From the NCBI RefSeq assembly GCF_001544515.1, contig NZ_FCOL02000047.1:1-40207 (forward strand): DNA of 40,207 bases, written 5' to 3'. The stretch's first letter is position 1. Each line of letters begins with the position of its first letter. This document shows, in pieces, positions 18,108-26,541 of the stretch. Under the pieces are notes generated by a model that had not been told where the DNA came from, searched no databases, and worked only from the letters and a program-made list of their open reading frames with translations. Source of the stretch: Caballeronia terrestris (GTDB lineage Bacteria; Pseudomonadota; Gammaproteobacteria; Burkholderiales; Burkholderiaceae). Both the position numbers and the translations under genes were made by a program.

Positions 18108-19671
18108 TCTCGGCCGCACCTTCCTGCAAAGCGTCGAGCGCAGCCCGCATGCGCTCGCACTCGTCGACGGCGACTTGCAGTTCACCTACGCACAGTGGCA
18201 TCGCGTCATTCTCGATCTCGCCGATGGCTTACGCGAACTGGGTCTCGCGCGTGGCGATCGGCTGCTCGTCGTGCTGCAGAACCGCTGGGAAATGGCGACG
18301 CTGCACTGGGCCTGCCAGATGGCGGGCATCGTGATCGTGCCGCTCAACTGGCGCGCCAAGCCCGACGAACTCGACTATTGCGTGACCGACGCGGGCGTGA
18401 AGGCGATCGTCTACGAGCCGGTGTGCGCGGATGCCGTCGTGCAAAGCAGCGCGGCGCAGAACGTGCCGCGCATCGGACTCGACGATGCCCAGGGCCGCAC
18501 GACGTCCTTCGACGCGCTGCTTGTCGAACGCACGCATGCAGGCGAAACGACCCACGCGAACGCCGACGATCTCTCGCTGATCCTCTACACCTCGGGCACG
18601 ACCGGCAAGGCGAAGGGCGTGCCGCGCCGTCACCGCCACGAACGCGCGGGCGCGCTCGCGCACGTCGCGCAGAACCTGTACCGGCACGGCGAACGCACGC
18701 TCGGCGTGATGCCGCTCTATCACACGATGGGCGTGCGCTCGCTGCTCTCGATGGCGCTCGTCGATGGTCTCTTCGTCTGTGTGCGGCGCTGGAACGCGCG
18801 GCTCGCGCTCGACTCCATCGCGAAACACGGGCTCACGTGCCTCTATCTCGTGCCGACGCTCTACCACGACCTGCTCAGCGATTCCGCCTTCGCGAACATC
18901 GATACCTCATCGGTGACGAAGCTCGGCTTCGCGGGCGCGCCGATGAACGATGGCCTGCTCAAACGCCTCTCGTCCGCGTTCGAGCCGCAACAGTTCGTCA
19001 ATCACTACGGCTCGTCCGAGGTCTACACCTTCAGTATCGACCAGGACGCGACGAAAAAGCCGGGTAGCGCGGGACGCGCGGGCATCAACACGCGACTGCG
19101 CGTCGTAAAGCTCGACGCGAGGTCGCCCGACGATCTCGCGGCCATGAACGAGGAAGGGCAGATCATCGCGGACCTGCTCGGCGACGAAGCGTTCGAAGGC
19201 TACTGGAACCGACCCGATGCCGACGCGAAGTCGCTGCGCGAAGGCTGGTACTTCACCGGCGACACCGGCTACTTCGACGAAGACGGCGACCTGTATGTGT
19301 CCGGCCGCGTGGACGACATGATCATCAGCGGCGGCGAGAACATCTCGCCGGTCGATATCGAATCGGTGCTCTCGCTGCATCCGTCGGTCGATGAAGTGGC
19401 CGTCGCCGGCGTGAAGGACGAGCGCTGGGGCCAGCGCGTCGTCGCGTTCATCAAGCGCCGCGATTATGTCGATTCAGCCGCGCTCGACGCATGGTGCCGC
19501 GAGTCGGACCTCGTCAATTTCAAGCGGCCGCGCGACTACGTGTTCGTCGACGACATCCCGAAGTCGCCGGTCGGCAAGATCCTGCGCCGCAAGCTTTCCG
19601 CTGGCGACTATCAACGCGATGACGGTCCGTCCGCATCCGCTGCACACCACACCGAAACCACGAAGGAGTAA
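18100..19671 (+). CDS. hmfD: Acyl-CoA synthetase, likely 2-furoyl-CoA synthetase
   Basis: 523-residue AMP-forming acyl-CoA ligase (ANL superfamily). Core motifs are the phosphate loop ILYTSGTTGKAKGVPRRH (near residue 165), NHYGSSEVY, the hinge and ATP-binding GWYFTGDTGYFDEDGDLYVS, GRVDDMIISGGENISP, and the C-terminal catalytic lysine in PKSPVGKILRR. It would activate 2-furoate with ATP and CoA to 2-furoyl-CoA, the entry step to HmfABC. The assignment to furoate rests on its place between hmfC and hmfE. AGGAGG precedes the ATG within the end of hmfC. Confidence 0.9.
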   Translation: MLDLGRTFLQSVERSPHALALVDGDLQFTYAQWHRVILDLADGLRELGLARGDRLLVVLQNRWEMATLHWACQMAGIVIVPLNWRAKPDELDYCVTDAGVKAIVYEPVCADAVVQSSAAQNVPRIGLDDAQGRTTSFDALLVERTHAGETTHANADDLSLILYTSGTTGKAKGVPRRHRHERAGALAHVAQNLYRHGERTLGVMPLYHTMGVRSLLSMALVDGLFVCVRRWNARLALDSIAKHGLTCLYLVPTLYHDLLSDSAFANIDTSSVTKLGFAGAPMNDGLLKRLSSAFEPQQFVNHYGSSEVYTFSIDQDATKKPGSAGRAGINTRLRVVKLDARSPDDLAAMNEEGQIIADLLGDEAFEGYWNRPDADAKSLREGWYFTGDTGYFDEDGDLYVSGRVDDMIISGGENISPVDIESVLSLHPSVDEVAVAGVKDERWGQRVVAFIKRRDYVDSAALDAWCRESDLVNFKRPRDYVFVDDIPKSPVGKILRRKLSAGDYQRDDGPSASAAHHTETTKE

Positions 19672-19677
19672 ATCAAC

Positions 19678-20484
19678 ATGACCGACTTGACCCATCGCGG
19701 CCAGGCGCTGCTTCAGGACCTCGACGGATTCACGATCGAGATCGACGCCGCGCGCGAGCGCGCCGACATCATCCTGCATCGCCCGCCGTTCAACGTGATT
19801 TCAATGCACGCGCGCGATCAATTGCGCGCGGCGTTCGAGGCGCTCGACGAAGACGACCGCGTGCGCGTGATCGTCGTGCGGGCGAAAGGCGAGCATTTCT
19901 CGAGCGGCGGTGACATTCGGGGCTTTCTCGAAGCATCGCCGGAACACGTGTCGAAGCTCGCTTGGAACATCGCGGCACCCGCGCGCTGCTCGAAGCCGGT
20001 GATCGCGGCCAATCGCGGCTTCTGCTTCGGCGTGGGGTTCGAGTTGTCACTTGCGTGCGATTTCCGCATCGCGACTGAGACCACATTCTATGCGCTGCCC
20101 GAACAGAAGCTCGGGCAGATTCCGGGCTCAGGTGGATCGGCGCGACTGCAGCAGATGGTCGGGATCGGCAGGACCAAGGACATCGTGATGCGCTCGCGCC
20201 GCATCGCGGGCAAGCAGGCGTACGAGTGGGGCATCGCGGTCGAGTGCGTGCCGGACGCCGAACTGGAAGCCGCCACCGATGCACTCGTCGACGAGTTGCG
20301 CACATTCTCGCCGCTCGCGCAACGCACGGCGAAGAAGCTGCTCAACGATTCCGAAGATACGCCGCTCTCGATCGCGATCGAACTCGAAGGGCATTGCTAC
20401 AGCCGGCTGCGCACGTCGGAGGATTTCCGCGAAGGAGTCGAAGCGTTCCATGGCAAGCGCAAGCCGGCGTTTCGCGGTTCCTGA
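19678..20484 (+). CDS. hmfE: Enoyl-CoA hydratase/isomerase family protein, likely 2-oxoglutaryl-CoA hydrolase
   Basis: 268-residue crotonase-fold protein. The first oxyanion segment is EHFSSGGDIRGF, the second GFCFGVGFELSLACDFRIA, and the glutamate-bearing segment is ALPEQKLGQIPGSGG. In the described furan pathway HmfE opens the ring tautomer and hydrolyses 2-oxoglutaryl-CoA, releasing 2-oxoglutarate to the TCA cycle. It follows hmfD by 6 nt with AAGGAG ahead of the ATG. Sequence alone would only say crotonase superfamily; position in the operon gives the specific role. Confidence 0.88.
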   Translation: MTDLTHRGQALLQDLDGFTIEIDAARERADIILHRPPFNVISMHARDQLRAAFEALDEDDRVRVIVVRAKGEHFSSGGDIRGFLEASPEHVSKLAWNIAAPARCSKPVIAANRGFCFGVGFELSLACDFRIATETTFYALPEQKLGQIPGSGGSARLQQMVGIGRTKDIVMRSRRIAGKQAYEWGIAVECVPDAELEAATDALVDELRTFSPLAQRTAKKLLNDSEDTPLSIAIELEGHCYSRLRTSEDFREGVEAFHGKRKPAFRGS

Positions 20485-20514
20485 GAAGTCAGCAAAAGAC
20501 GAGGAGACAGGCAT

Positions 20515-22245
20515 ATGGAACGTTTCGATTACGTGATCGTCGGTGGCGGATCGGCGGGATGCGTGCTCGCGCATCGGCTGTCGGCGGTGCCGTCGCTGCG
20601 CATCGCGTTGGTCGAGGCGGGCGCCGATACGCCACCAGGTGCGGTGCCCGCGCATATCCTCGACAGCTATCCGATGCCCGTCTTTTGCGGCGACACCTAC
20701 ACCTGGCCGGATCTGAAAGCGAAGGCGACGAAAACATCGGCACCGCGGGTCTATGAGCAGGGCTGTGTCATGGGCGGCGGGTCGAGCATCAACGTGCAGT
20801 CGGCGAATCGCGGCCTGCCGCGCGATTACGACGAGTGGGCCGCGAACGGCGCGCCGGGCTGGGCGTGGGACGACGTGCTGCCGTATTTCCGAAAGCTCGA
20901 GCGTGATGTGAATTTCCCCGCTGGCGAGTTGCATGGCAGTGATGGTCCGGTGCCGATACGCCGCATCATGCCGGAGGACTGGCCCCCATTCTGCCACGCG
21001 TTCGCCGATGGGCTGCGCGCGAATGGCTTCGCGACCTTGCAAGACCAAAATGCCGAGTTCGGCGATGGCTTGTTTCCCGGTGCGTTCTCAAATATCGACG
21101 ACAAGCGCGTGTCGACCGCTGTCGCGTACCTCGACGAAGCGACACGTAAGCGGCCCAATCTCACTGTGTATTCGAACCTGCGTGTTGAGCGAATCGTGAT
21201 GGAAGGGATCGCCGCTCAGGGCGTTGTCGCAGCCGCGCCGAACGGCGAGCGGGTGCATCTGAACGGCGACGAGGTCGTCATCTGTGCGGGTGCGCTCCAG
21301 TCGCCCGCATTGCTGATGCGCGCGGGCATTGGCTCGAAGCATGAGCTCGACGAGCTCGGCATTGGATGCCTCGTCGATCTGCCAGGCGTCGGGCGCAATC
21401 TGCAGGATCATCCGTCGCTCACGTTCTGCCATTTTCTCGAACCGCGCTTTCGTATGCCGCTCTCTCGGCGTCGCGCGAGCATGACGGCGGCTCGATTCAC
21501 GTCGGGCGTCGATGGCGGTGAATCCTCGGACTTGTATCTGTCGAGCGCGACGCGTGCCGCATGGCATTCGCTCGGCAACCGGCTTGGTCTTTTCTTTCTT
21601 TGGTGCAACCGGCCGTATTCGCGCGGACGCGTACAACTGGTTTCATCCGATGCAGCGGTCGCACCGCGCGTCGAGCTCAATCTGCTCGACGACCAGCGCG
21701 ACCTCGACCGGCTCGCGGTGGGCGTACGGCTGCTCGCAAAGGTCGTCGCTGCATCGGGCCTCGGTCACGATCAGCGCGATTTCTTTCCTGCGGCTTTTTC
21801 GCCGCGCGTGAAGGCGGTGAGCCGTGTTAGCAAGCGCAACGCGCTGCTGACCTCGATGCTCGGCACGCTGCTCGATACACCTGCGCCGATCCGCCGCCTG
21901 CTGATCGAACGCTTCTTCACGCGCGGGCAAAGGATCTCGGCGCTGCTCGCCGATGAACGCGCGCTCGCGGATTTCATCCGCACGAACGTCTTCGGCGTAT
22001 GGCATGCGAGCGGCACGTGCCGCATGGGCGACGCCCGCGAGCGCAGCGCCGTGACCGATACCGAAGGCCGAGTGCACGGAGCGCGGGGCCTGCGAGTGGT
22101 TGATGCATCGCTGATGCCTCGACTGCCGTCGGCGAATACCAATATCCCGACCATCATGATTGCCGAGAAGATCGCCGATGCAATGGTCACTAGACGACGC
22201 ATAGGCAGCGCGTCGACAACGACGCCGCTCGCCGCCGCGCACTGA
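20515..22245 (+). CDS. hmfH: GMC oxidoreductase, likely HMF/furfural oxidase
   Basis: 576-residue GMC-family flavoenzyme. The FAD motif is VIVGGGSAGCVLAHRL at residues 7-22, the second signature is GCVMGGGSSINVQS, and the active site is VWHASGTCRMG with the catalytic-type His, followed by the SANTNIPTIM Asn segment. The Val-Trp-His pattern before the catalytic His is the one described for HMF oxidases. HmfH proteins oxidise HMF and the formyl intermediates toward 2,5-furandicarboxylate. GAGGAGA lies 8 nt ahead of the ATG, 30 nt after hmfE. Electron acceptor (oxygen or other) cannot be told from sequence. Confidence 0.88.
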   Translation: MERFDYVIVGGGSAGCVLAHRLSAVPSLRIALVEAGADTPPGAVPAHILDSYPMPVFCGDTYTWPDLKAKATKTSAPRVYEQGCVMGGGSSINVQSANRGLPRDYDEWAANGAPGWAWDDVLPYFRKLERDVNFPAGELHGSDGPVPIRRIMPEDWPPFCHAFADGLRANGFATLQDQNAEFGDGLFPGAFSNIDDKRVSTAVAYLDEATRKRPNLTVYSNLRVERIVMEGIAAQGVVAAAPNGERVHLNGDEVVICAGALQSPALLMRAGIGSKHELDELGIGCLVDLPGVGRNLQDHPSLTFCHFLEPRFRMPLSRRRASMTAARFTSGVDGGESSDLYLSSATRAAWHSLGNRLGLFFLWCNRPYSRGRVQLVSSDAAVAPRVELNLLDDQRDLDRLAVGVRLLAKVVAASGLGHDQRDFFPAAFSPRVKAVSRVSKRNALLTSMLGTLLDTPAPIRRLLIERFFTRGQRISALLADERALADFIRTNVFGVWHASGTCRMGDARERSAVTDTEGRVHGARGLRVVDASLMPRLPSANTNIPTIMIAEKIADAMVTRRRIGSASTTTPLAAAH

Positions 22246-22340
22246 AAAGTTTCTTTAACGGCAATAAGAGCACGTCACACAACGTGCCTTCAACACGGGG
22301 TCAATCGAGAGATGGCTCGGTGACATTCAAGGAGATGGAA

Positions 22341-23717
22341 ATGTCCGTAGCAGCGCAAAATGGCGCCGCCGCACCCGCTGTCGATCAGCGACAGGTGATG
22401 GGCGCAGTGGTAGCTTCGTGCCTCGGCTGGGCACTGGATTTGTTCGACCTATTCGTACTGTTGTATGTTGCGCCAGTGGTGGGGCGTCTTTTCTTCCCCT
22501 CCGAGCACGCGATGCTTTCTCTCGCCGCCGTCTATGCATCGTTCGCCGTGACACTGCTGATGCGCCCGCTCGGCTCCGCGCTCTTCGGTTCCTACGCCGA
22601 TCGCCGTGGCCGTAAAGGCGCGATGATCGTCGCGGTGGTCGGCGTCGGCCTGTCGACGGCCGCGTTCGGCTTGCTGCCGACCGTCGCTCAAGTCGGTGTG
22701 CTCGCGCCGATTCTCTTCCTCTTGCTGCGCCTGATCCAAGGCGTGTTTGTCGGCGGTGTGGTTGCTTCGACGCACACCATCGGCACGGAATCCGTCGCGC
22801 CGAAGTATCGCGGCGCGGTGTCGGGACTGATCGGCGGCGGCGGGGCTGGGCTCGGCGCGCTGCTCGCGTCAGTCACGTTCCTCGCGATGTCGGCGCTTTT
22901 CCCGGGCGATGCTTTCGACGTATGGGGCTGGCGGTGCATGTTCTTCACCGGCATCATCAGCTCGGTGCTCGGTCTCTTCGTGTTCAACAGCCTTGAAGAG
23001 TCGCCGCTGTGGAAGAAGCTCGCCGCCGAAAAGGCCGCGAAGATGGCCGCGCAGGTCAAGGGCGCGCCCGTCGAAGTCGTGCGCTCGCCGCTGAAAACGC
23101 TGTTCTCGCGCGACTATCGCAAGATCCTCTTCGTCAACCTGCTCCTGACGATTGGCGGCGGCAGCGGATACTACCTGACATCGGGCTACTTGCCGACGTT
23201 CCTCAAGGTAGTTAGCCACGCACCCAACGGTGCGGCCGCGGCGATCCTGATGATCTGCAGCATCGCGGTGGTGATCGCATCGATCGCGGCAGGGCACCTG
23301 AGCACGTTCATCGGCCGAAAGGGCACATTCGTGTGGATCGGGCTGATCCGGCTCGTCGCGTTGCCCGCGCTGTTTCTGCTGCTGCCTACCGCGGACAGCA
23401 TCATGATGGTCGGCGTCTATGCAGTGCTTCTCAGCGCGCTCGGCAGTGCCGGCTATGCGCCGATCCTGATATTCCTGAACGAACGCTTCCCGACCTCGAT
23501 CCGCGCGACGGGTACAGGTCTCTCCTGGAACATCGGTTTCGCAATCGGCGGGATGATGCCGACGGCCGTGTCGCTAGTGGCGAAGGACGCGAGTCAGTTG
23601 CCGACGACGCTAGCGATCTTCGTCGGCGCGATCAGCGTGATCTTTCTGGTGGGCGCGTTCGTCGTCCCCGAGACACTCGGCAAGCTCGAAGGCGGTTCCG
23701 CGCGCACTCCTTCCTGA
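22341..23717 (+). CDS. MFS transporter (MHS family), likely furan-acid uptake
   Basis: 458-residue major facilitator with about 12 hydrophobic helices. The family loop after helix 2 is GSYADRRGRKGAMIV, and the first helix carries the LGWALDLFDLFVLLYVAP pattern common in metabolite:H+ symporters. Position after hmfH suggests import of 2-furoate, HMF acid or 2,5-furandicarboxylate, the role proposed for HmfT proteins. I chose ATG 22341 because AAGGAG lies 6 nt upstream; ATG 22335 and an open frame from 22284 are less likely. A gap of 95 nt separates it from hmfH, holding a 6-bp hairpin (GCACGT at 22270 and ACGTGC at 22282). Confidence 0.87.
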   Translation: MSVAAQNGAAAPAVDQRQVMGAVVASCLGWALDLFDLFVLLYVAPVVGRLFFPSEHAMLSLAAVYASFAVTLLMRPLGSALFGSYADRRGRKGAMIVAVVGVGLSTAAFGLLPTVAQVGVLAPILFLLLRLIQGVFVGGVVASTHTIGTESVAPKYRGAVSGLIGGGGAGLGALLASVTFLAMSALFPGDAFDVWGWRCMFFTGIISSVLGLFVFNSLEESPLWKKLAAEKAAKMAAQVKGAPVEVVRSPLKTLFSRDYRKILFVNLLLTIGGGSGYYLTSGYLPTFLKVVSHAPNGAAAAILMICSIAVVIASIAAGHLSTFIGRKGTFVWIGLIRLVALPALFLLLPTADSIMMVGVYAVLLSALGSAGYAPILIFLNERFPTSIRATGTGLSWNIGFAIGGMMPTAVSLVAKDASQLPTTLAIFVGAISVIFLVGAFVVPETLGKLEGGSARTPS

Positions 23718-23732
23718 TTCACTGAGCATGAT

Positions 23733-23756
23733 GGCGGGCGCCAACGGGCGCTCGCC
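23733..23756 (+). promoter_or_regulatory. Intra-operon hairpin between transporter and hydroxylase genes
   Basis: GGCGGGCGCC at 23733-23742 pairs with GGCGCTCGCC at 23747-23756 through ten positions including one G-U pair, with a 4-nt AACG loop. No T-run follows, so it is unlikely to be a full terminator. It may stabilise the upstream mRNA end or lower readthrough into the hydroxylase gene. Confidence 0.5.
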
Positions 23757-23779
23757 CTACACAACAGTCGGAGACATCG

Positions 23780-24481
23780 ATGAAATACGAAGAAGACGTT
23801 CGTGCGCGTTCCTACAAGTTTCGCGACGAGTATGTCGACGCCACGCCATGGTGGTATCGCGGCGAAATGCACCTCGGCTTCACGTTGCTCTTCACCATCG
23901 GCGTAATCGTGTATTGCCTGATGCAGCTTCATGCGCCGACGCTCGCCGAATGGCTCGCGGTCATTCCGCTCTTTCTGTTCGGTAATTGGGCGGAATGGGC
24001 GGCGCACCGCTACGTGCTGCATCGTCCGACGAAGTATTTCAGCATGATCTACAAGCGCCATTGCGCGGTCCATCACCGCTTCTTCACGCATGTGACGCTT
24101 GAATACAAGGGCCACCTTCACTGGCGCGCGCTGCTGTTTCCGCCGTTCGCGCCGGTCGCGTTCGTGCTGGCGGCCGTGCCGTTCGCGCTCGTGATCGGGT
24201 TCGTATTGTCGCGCAACGCGGGCTACATCGCGTTGTTCACGATGGCGGCATACTTCCTGATGTACGAGGGCCTGCATACGCTCTCGCACTTCACCGACAG
24301 CTCATTCCTCGATCGCGTCCCGCTCGTCAACACCGTGCGTCGCCTGCACGCTACGCACCACGATCCCGAAGTGATGGCGACACAGAACTTCAACCTCACG
24401 TTCCCGATCTGCGACACGCTGTTCGGAACGCGCAGCGATGTTCCGAATAGTGCGCGCGAACCGTTGGAACGCGGCCGCTAA
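23780..24481 (+). CDS. Membrane di-iron hydroxylase (fatty acid hydroxylase/sterol desaturase superfamily)
   Basis: 233 residues with about four hydrophobic helices and a histidine set typical of this superfamily: H76 and H81 (AAHRYVLHR), H94, H98 and H99 (KRHCAVHHRFFTH), H166 and H170 (GLHTLSH), and H190, H193 and H194 (RLHATHHDP). Such proteins bind two irons and hydroxylate or desaturate hydrocarbon groups with O2 in the membrane. GGAGA precedes the ATG, 62 nt after the transporter gene, so it is probably the last gene of the furan operon. It is not part of the described HMF pathway. Its 3' end overlaps the convergent LysR gene by 4 nt. Substrate unknown: an alkylfuran or a lipid would both fit. 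Confidence 0.85.
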   Translation: MKYEEDVRARSYKFRDEYVDATPWWYRGEMHLGFTLLFTIGVIVYCLMQLHAPTLAEWLAVIPLFLFGNWAEWAAHRYVLHRPTKYFSMIYKRHCAVHHRFFTHVTLEYKGHLHWRALLFPPFAPVAFVLAAVPFALVIGFVLSRNAGYIALFTMAAYFLMYEGLHTLSHFTDSSFLDRVPLVNTVRRLHATHHDPEVMATQNFNLTFPICDTLFGTRSDVPNSAREPLERGR

Positions 24482-25398
24482 GGCGCATGGTCGCCCGATA
24501 CACCCGTCGTCACCCGCTTTATCTCGTCGGTGATGATTGCGATGAGCGCTTGCGCGGCGGGACCGATCGGCCGCTTTGGATGCGTGACCTGGACGATGTG
24601 CCGCACGATCGGCGGCGATGCGATCGTGTGGGCGCGCAGTACGCCTTCGTCCACTTTGCGTTGCACGACCACGCGCGGCAGGATCGTCGCGATATTTCCC
24701 TGCTCGACGAATTGCACAATCGAGCTGAGCAGATCGATTTCGAACTTGGGCTTGATGACGATATCGGCGGCCATCAGCGCGGCGTCGAGTGCGCCGCGCA
24801 GGCCGTTGCGGCGCGTCGGCAGCACGAATTCTACCCCGAACGTGTTCGCGAGATCGATCTCCTGCGGCAGCTCGACGCCATGCGCGGCGCTCGTTACGAG
24901 CACCATTTCCTCGACCAGCAACGGCTCAACATCGAGCGTCAGGCGCCCGCGCGGCTTGTTGATGATCGCGGCATCGAGCCGGCCTGCCTCGACCGCATCG
25001 ATGAGTTGCGCGCTGAAGCCGTCGGCCACGGATACCTCGACTTGCGGAAAGAGCGCGTCAAACCTCGCGAGTGACTCCGGCAACACGCTTTCCGCCTCCG
25101 ACGCTACCATCCCGAGCAAAACGCGACCCGTGATGATCACGTCGCGCCGGCTCAATTGCTCGCGTGCGTGGTCGATGTCGCGCATGATCGGCGTGTACAG
25201 ACGATACATGAGGCGCGCCGCTTCGGTCGGCGTCATGCCGTGCGGGCCGCGTTCGAAGAGCGTCTGTCGCAGTTCGGCCTCAAGCTTCGAAATCTGCATG
25301 CTGAGCGCGGGCTGCACGATATTGAGGCGCTTGGCTGCGCGTGTGACGGAGCCATCCTCGAAGAGGGCGATGAAATACTGGATTTGCTTGAGGTCCAT
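24478..25398 (-). CDS. Second LysR-type regulator, paralogue of the one at 10375-11313
   Basis: 306 residues, with an N-terminal winged helix-turn-helix and an effector-binding domain. Residues 1-36 are identical to the first LysR protein and most of the remainder aligns without gaps, so the pair arose by duplication. The frame is open upstream for another 45 codons, but those residues belong to a PAS-domain remnant, so I place the start at the ATG at 25396-25398, which matches the paralogue. No clear ribosome site is visible for either LysR gene. It is convergent with the hydroxylase gene, overlapping 4 nt. By analogy with Cupriavidus, where two HmfR proteins exist, it probably also answers to furan compounds. 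Confidence 0.88.
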   Translation of the reverse strand: MDLKQIQYFIALFEDGSVTRAAKRLNIVQPALSMQISKLEAELRQTLFERGPHGMTPTEAARLMYRLYTPIMRDIDHAREQLSRRDVIITGRVLLGMVASEAESVLPESLARFDALFPQVEVSVADGFSAQLIDAVEAGRLDAAIINKPRGRLTLDVEPLLVEEMVLVTSAAHGVELPQEIDLANTFGVEFVLPTRRNGLRGALDAALMAADIVIKPKFEIDLLSSIVQFVEQGNIATILPRVVVQRKVDEGVLRAHTIASPPIVRHIVQVTHPKRPIGPAAQALIAIITDEIKRVTTGVSGDHAP

Positions 25399-25720
25399 GA
25401 GGCCCGAGCGAGAAGGGAGAGCCTGAGACTGCGAGTGTAACCACAAGTCGAAGCGTGCGTGGGTTCGATGCGGTGCTGGGCGCGCCGGCCGCGGCCGCCT
25501 GCCGATAGGCCGTTTCGAAGCCCGTCCCGCCAATATCCGGGTTTTCGGCCCAGATCTCGCGAACCAGCAGGTCTACGGACCGGCGTTTCAGCAACCGCGC
25601 AGCGGTGCGGTTGATGTTGCGAAAGTTCCGCTCCTGGTCGAGTGACATCACGCCATCCGTGATGTGATCGAGCACTTGAAAGTCCTCCACCCCTTGTGCT
25701 CCGCGATTGGCCGGTGCCAC
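25399..25720 (-). pseudogene. Remnant of a PAS-domain protein
   Basis: Read on the minus strand, this stretch gives VEDFQVLDHITDGVMSLDQE, then INRTAARLLKRRSVDLL and IWAENPDIGGTGFETAYRQA. This is the typical first half of a PAS fold (ItDGf.slD.ew....vN.aa..ll.r). The end of the fold (ARFDLWLHSQ, compare 'y.plD.W.ev') appears in a different frame near 25415-25447. At least one frameshift and loss of both flanks are therefore needed to explain it. It now sits directly in front of the second LysR gene, whose promoter must lie in or behind it. The parent may have been a PAS-containing kinase, cyclase or LuxR-type protein. Confidence 0.6.
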
Positions 25721-26471
25721 AGTTCACGGCCGTATGTCAGAAATGCCAAGGTTGCTTATCGCAGAAGGTTTGCCGGTATTCGTGAACCGAGTAGCTTGCC
25801 GTGCAGACGCCGCCCGGTGCTTGCACGATGCGCTCAGCGCAACGCTCCGCCGCTCTGAGTGCAGATGGCGTGCAGGGGTGCGGTGCGCCAGGAGACGTAT
25901 ATCGAGCCGTGTTCGGAGTCAACAAGGACCGCGCCGTGTCCACCGCTGGAGCGGGAAATCCGAGCGGGCGCCGGAGTTCTGCAGGAGCGTGCGGCGAGCA
26001 TCGTCCGATGGGTTCGCGACACTGCGGCCGCTCGCCTTGCACGGCCCGGCGATCGACGACGAGCGGCGCGCGCTCACGCGGTGCGAGTCCAATCAGGTGG
26101 AAGAGCCCCGCCACGTACTGAATTCGCGCCGCGACTACGCTCGCTCGACGAACTTTGCCCCGCGGCAACCGTGCGATGGGCGGTGATCGATGGCCCACAA
26201 GCCGGTAATTCCGCGCGTGGCTCATTCACAGCTGCGCGCCAAATTGTGGAGCGGTATAACAAGGCGCGCGTTTTCTATGGGTACGGCCAAGTTAAGGCGC
26301 GCACGAGGTCGCGCGTTGTGCGGTGAAGGATTGTGACGATCGCGCCGCTTCCAAGCTGGACCGATGGCCCACGTCGAAAACCGCCACGGACGCCTTTGTG
26401 TCGCGAAATGCCGTTGACCTGTTGTCTTCAGAACGCATCGCATCGAAGCCCACGTTGTACCTCCTTCATCG
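25721..26471. other. Decayed region, no intact gene recognised
   Basis: About 750 bases with no frame that looks like a complete gene. On the minus strand short stretches have protein-like character, for example GGHGAVLVDSEHGSIYVSWR near 25840-25945. On either side of them the reading frame is lost. I could not name a family. The most economical reading is one or more inactivated genes between the furan and phthalate modules, continuous with the PAS remnant. Confidence 0.4.
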
Positions 26472-26511
26472 ATCGACAAATAGCGCACACAACTTGCCGC
26501 TATTTGTCGAT
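26472..26511. promoter_or_regulatory. 14-bp perfect inverted repeat, operator-like, with an orphan ribosome site beside it
   Basis: ATCGACAAATAGCG at 26472-26485 is mirrored by CGCTATTTGTCGAT at 26498-26511 with a 12-nt spacer. No T-run follows on either strand, so it looks more like a dimer-binding operator than a terminator. On the minus strand it is followed at once by AAGGAGG (26457-26463) and a GTG, but that frame stops after six codons. It therefore appears to be the operator and leader of a gene that has since decayed. It lies 30 bases beyond the MarR stop codon. Confidence 0.6.
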
Positions 26512-26541
26512 GTGACCGCACCTACCGAACGGAAAAATAAA

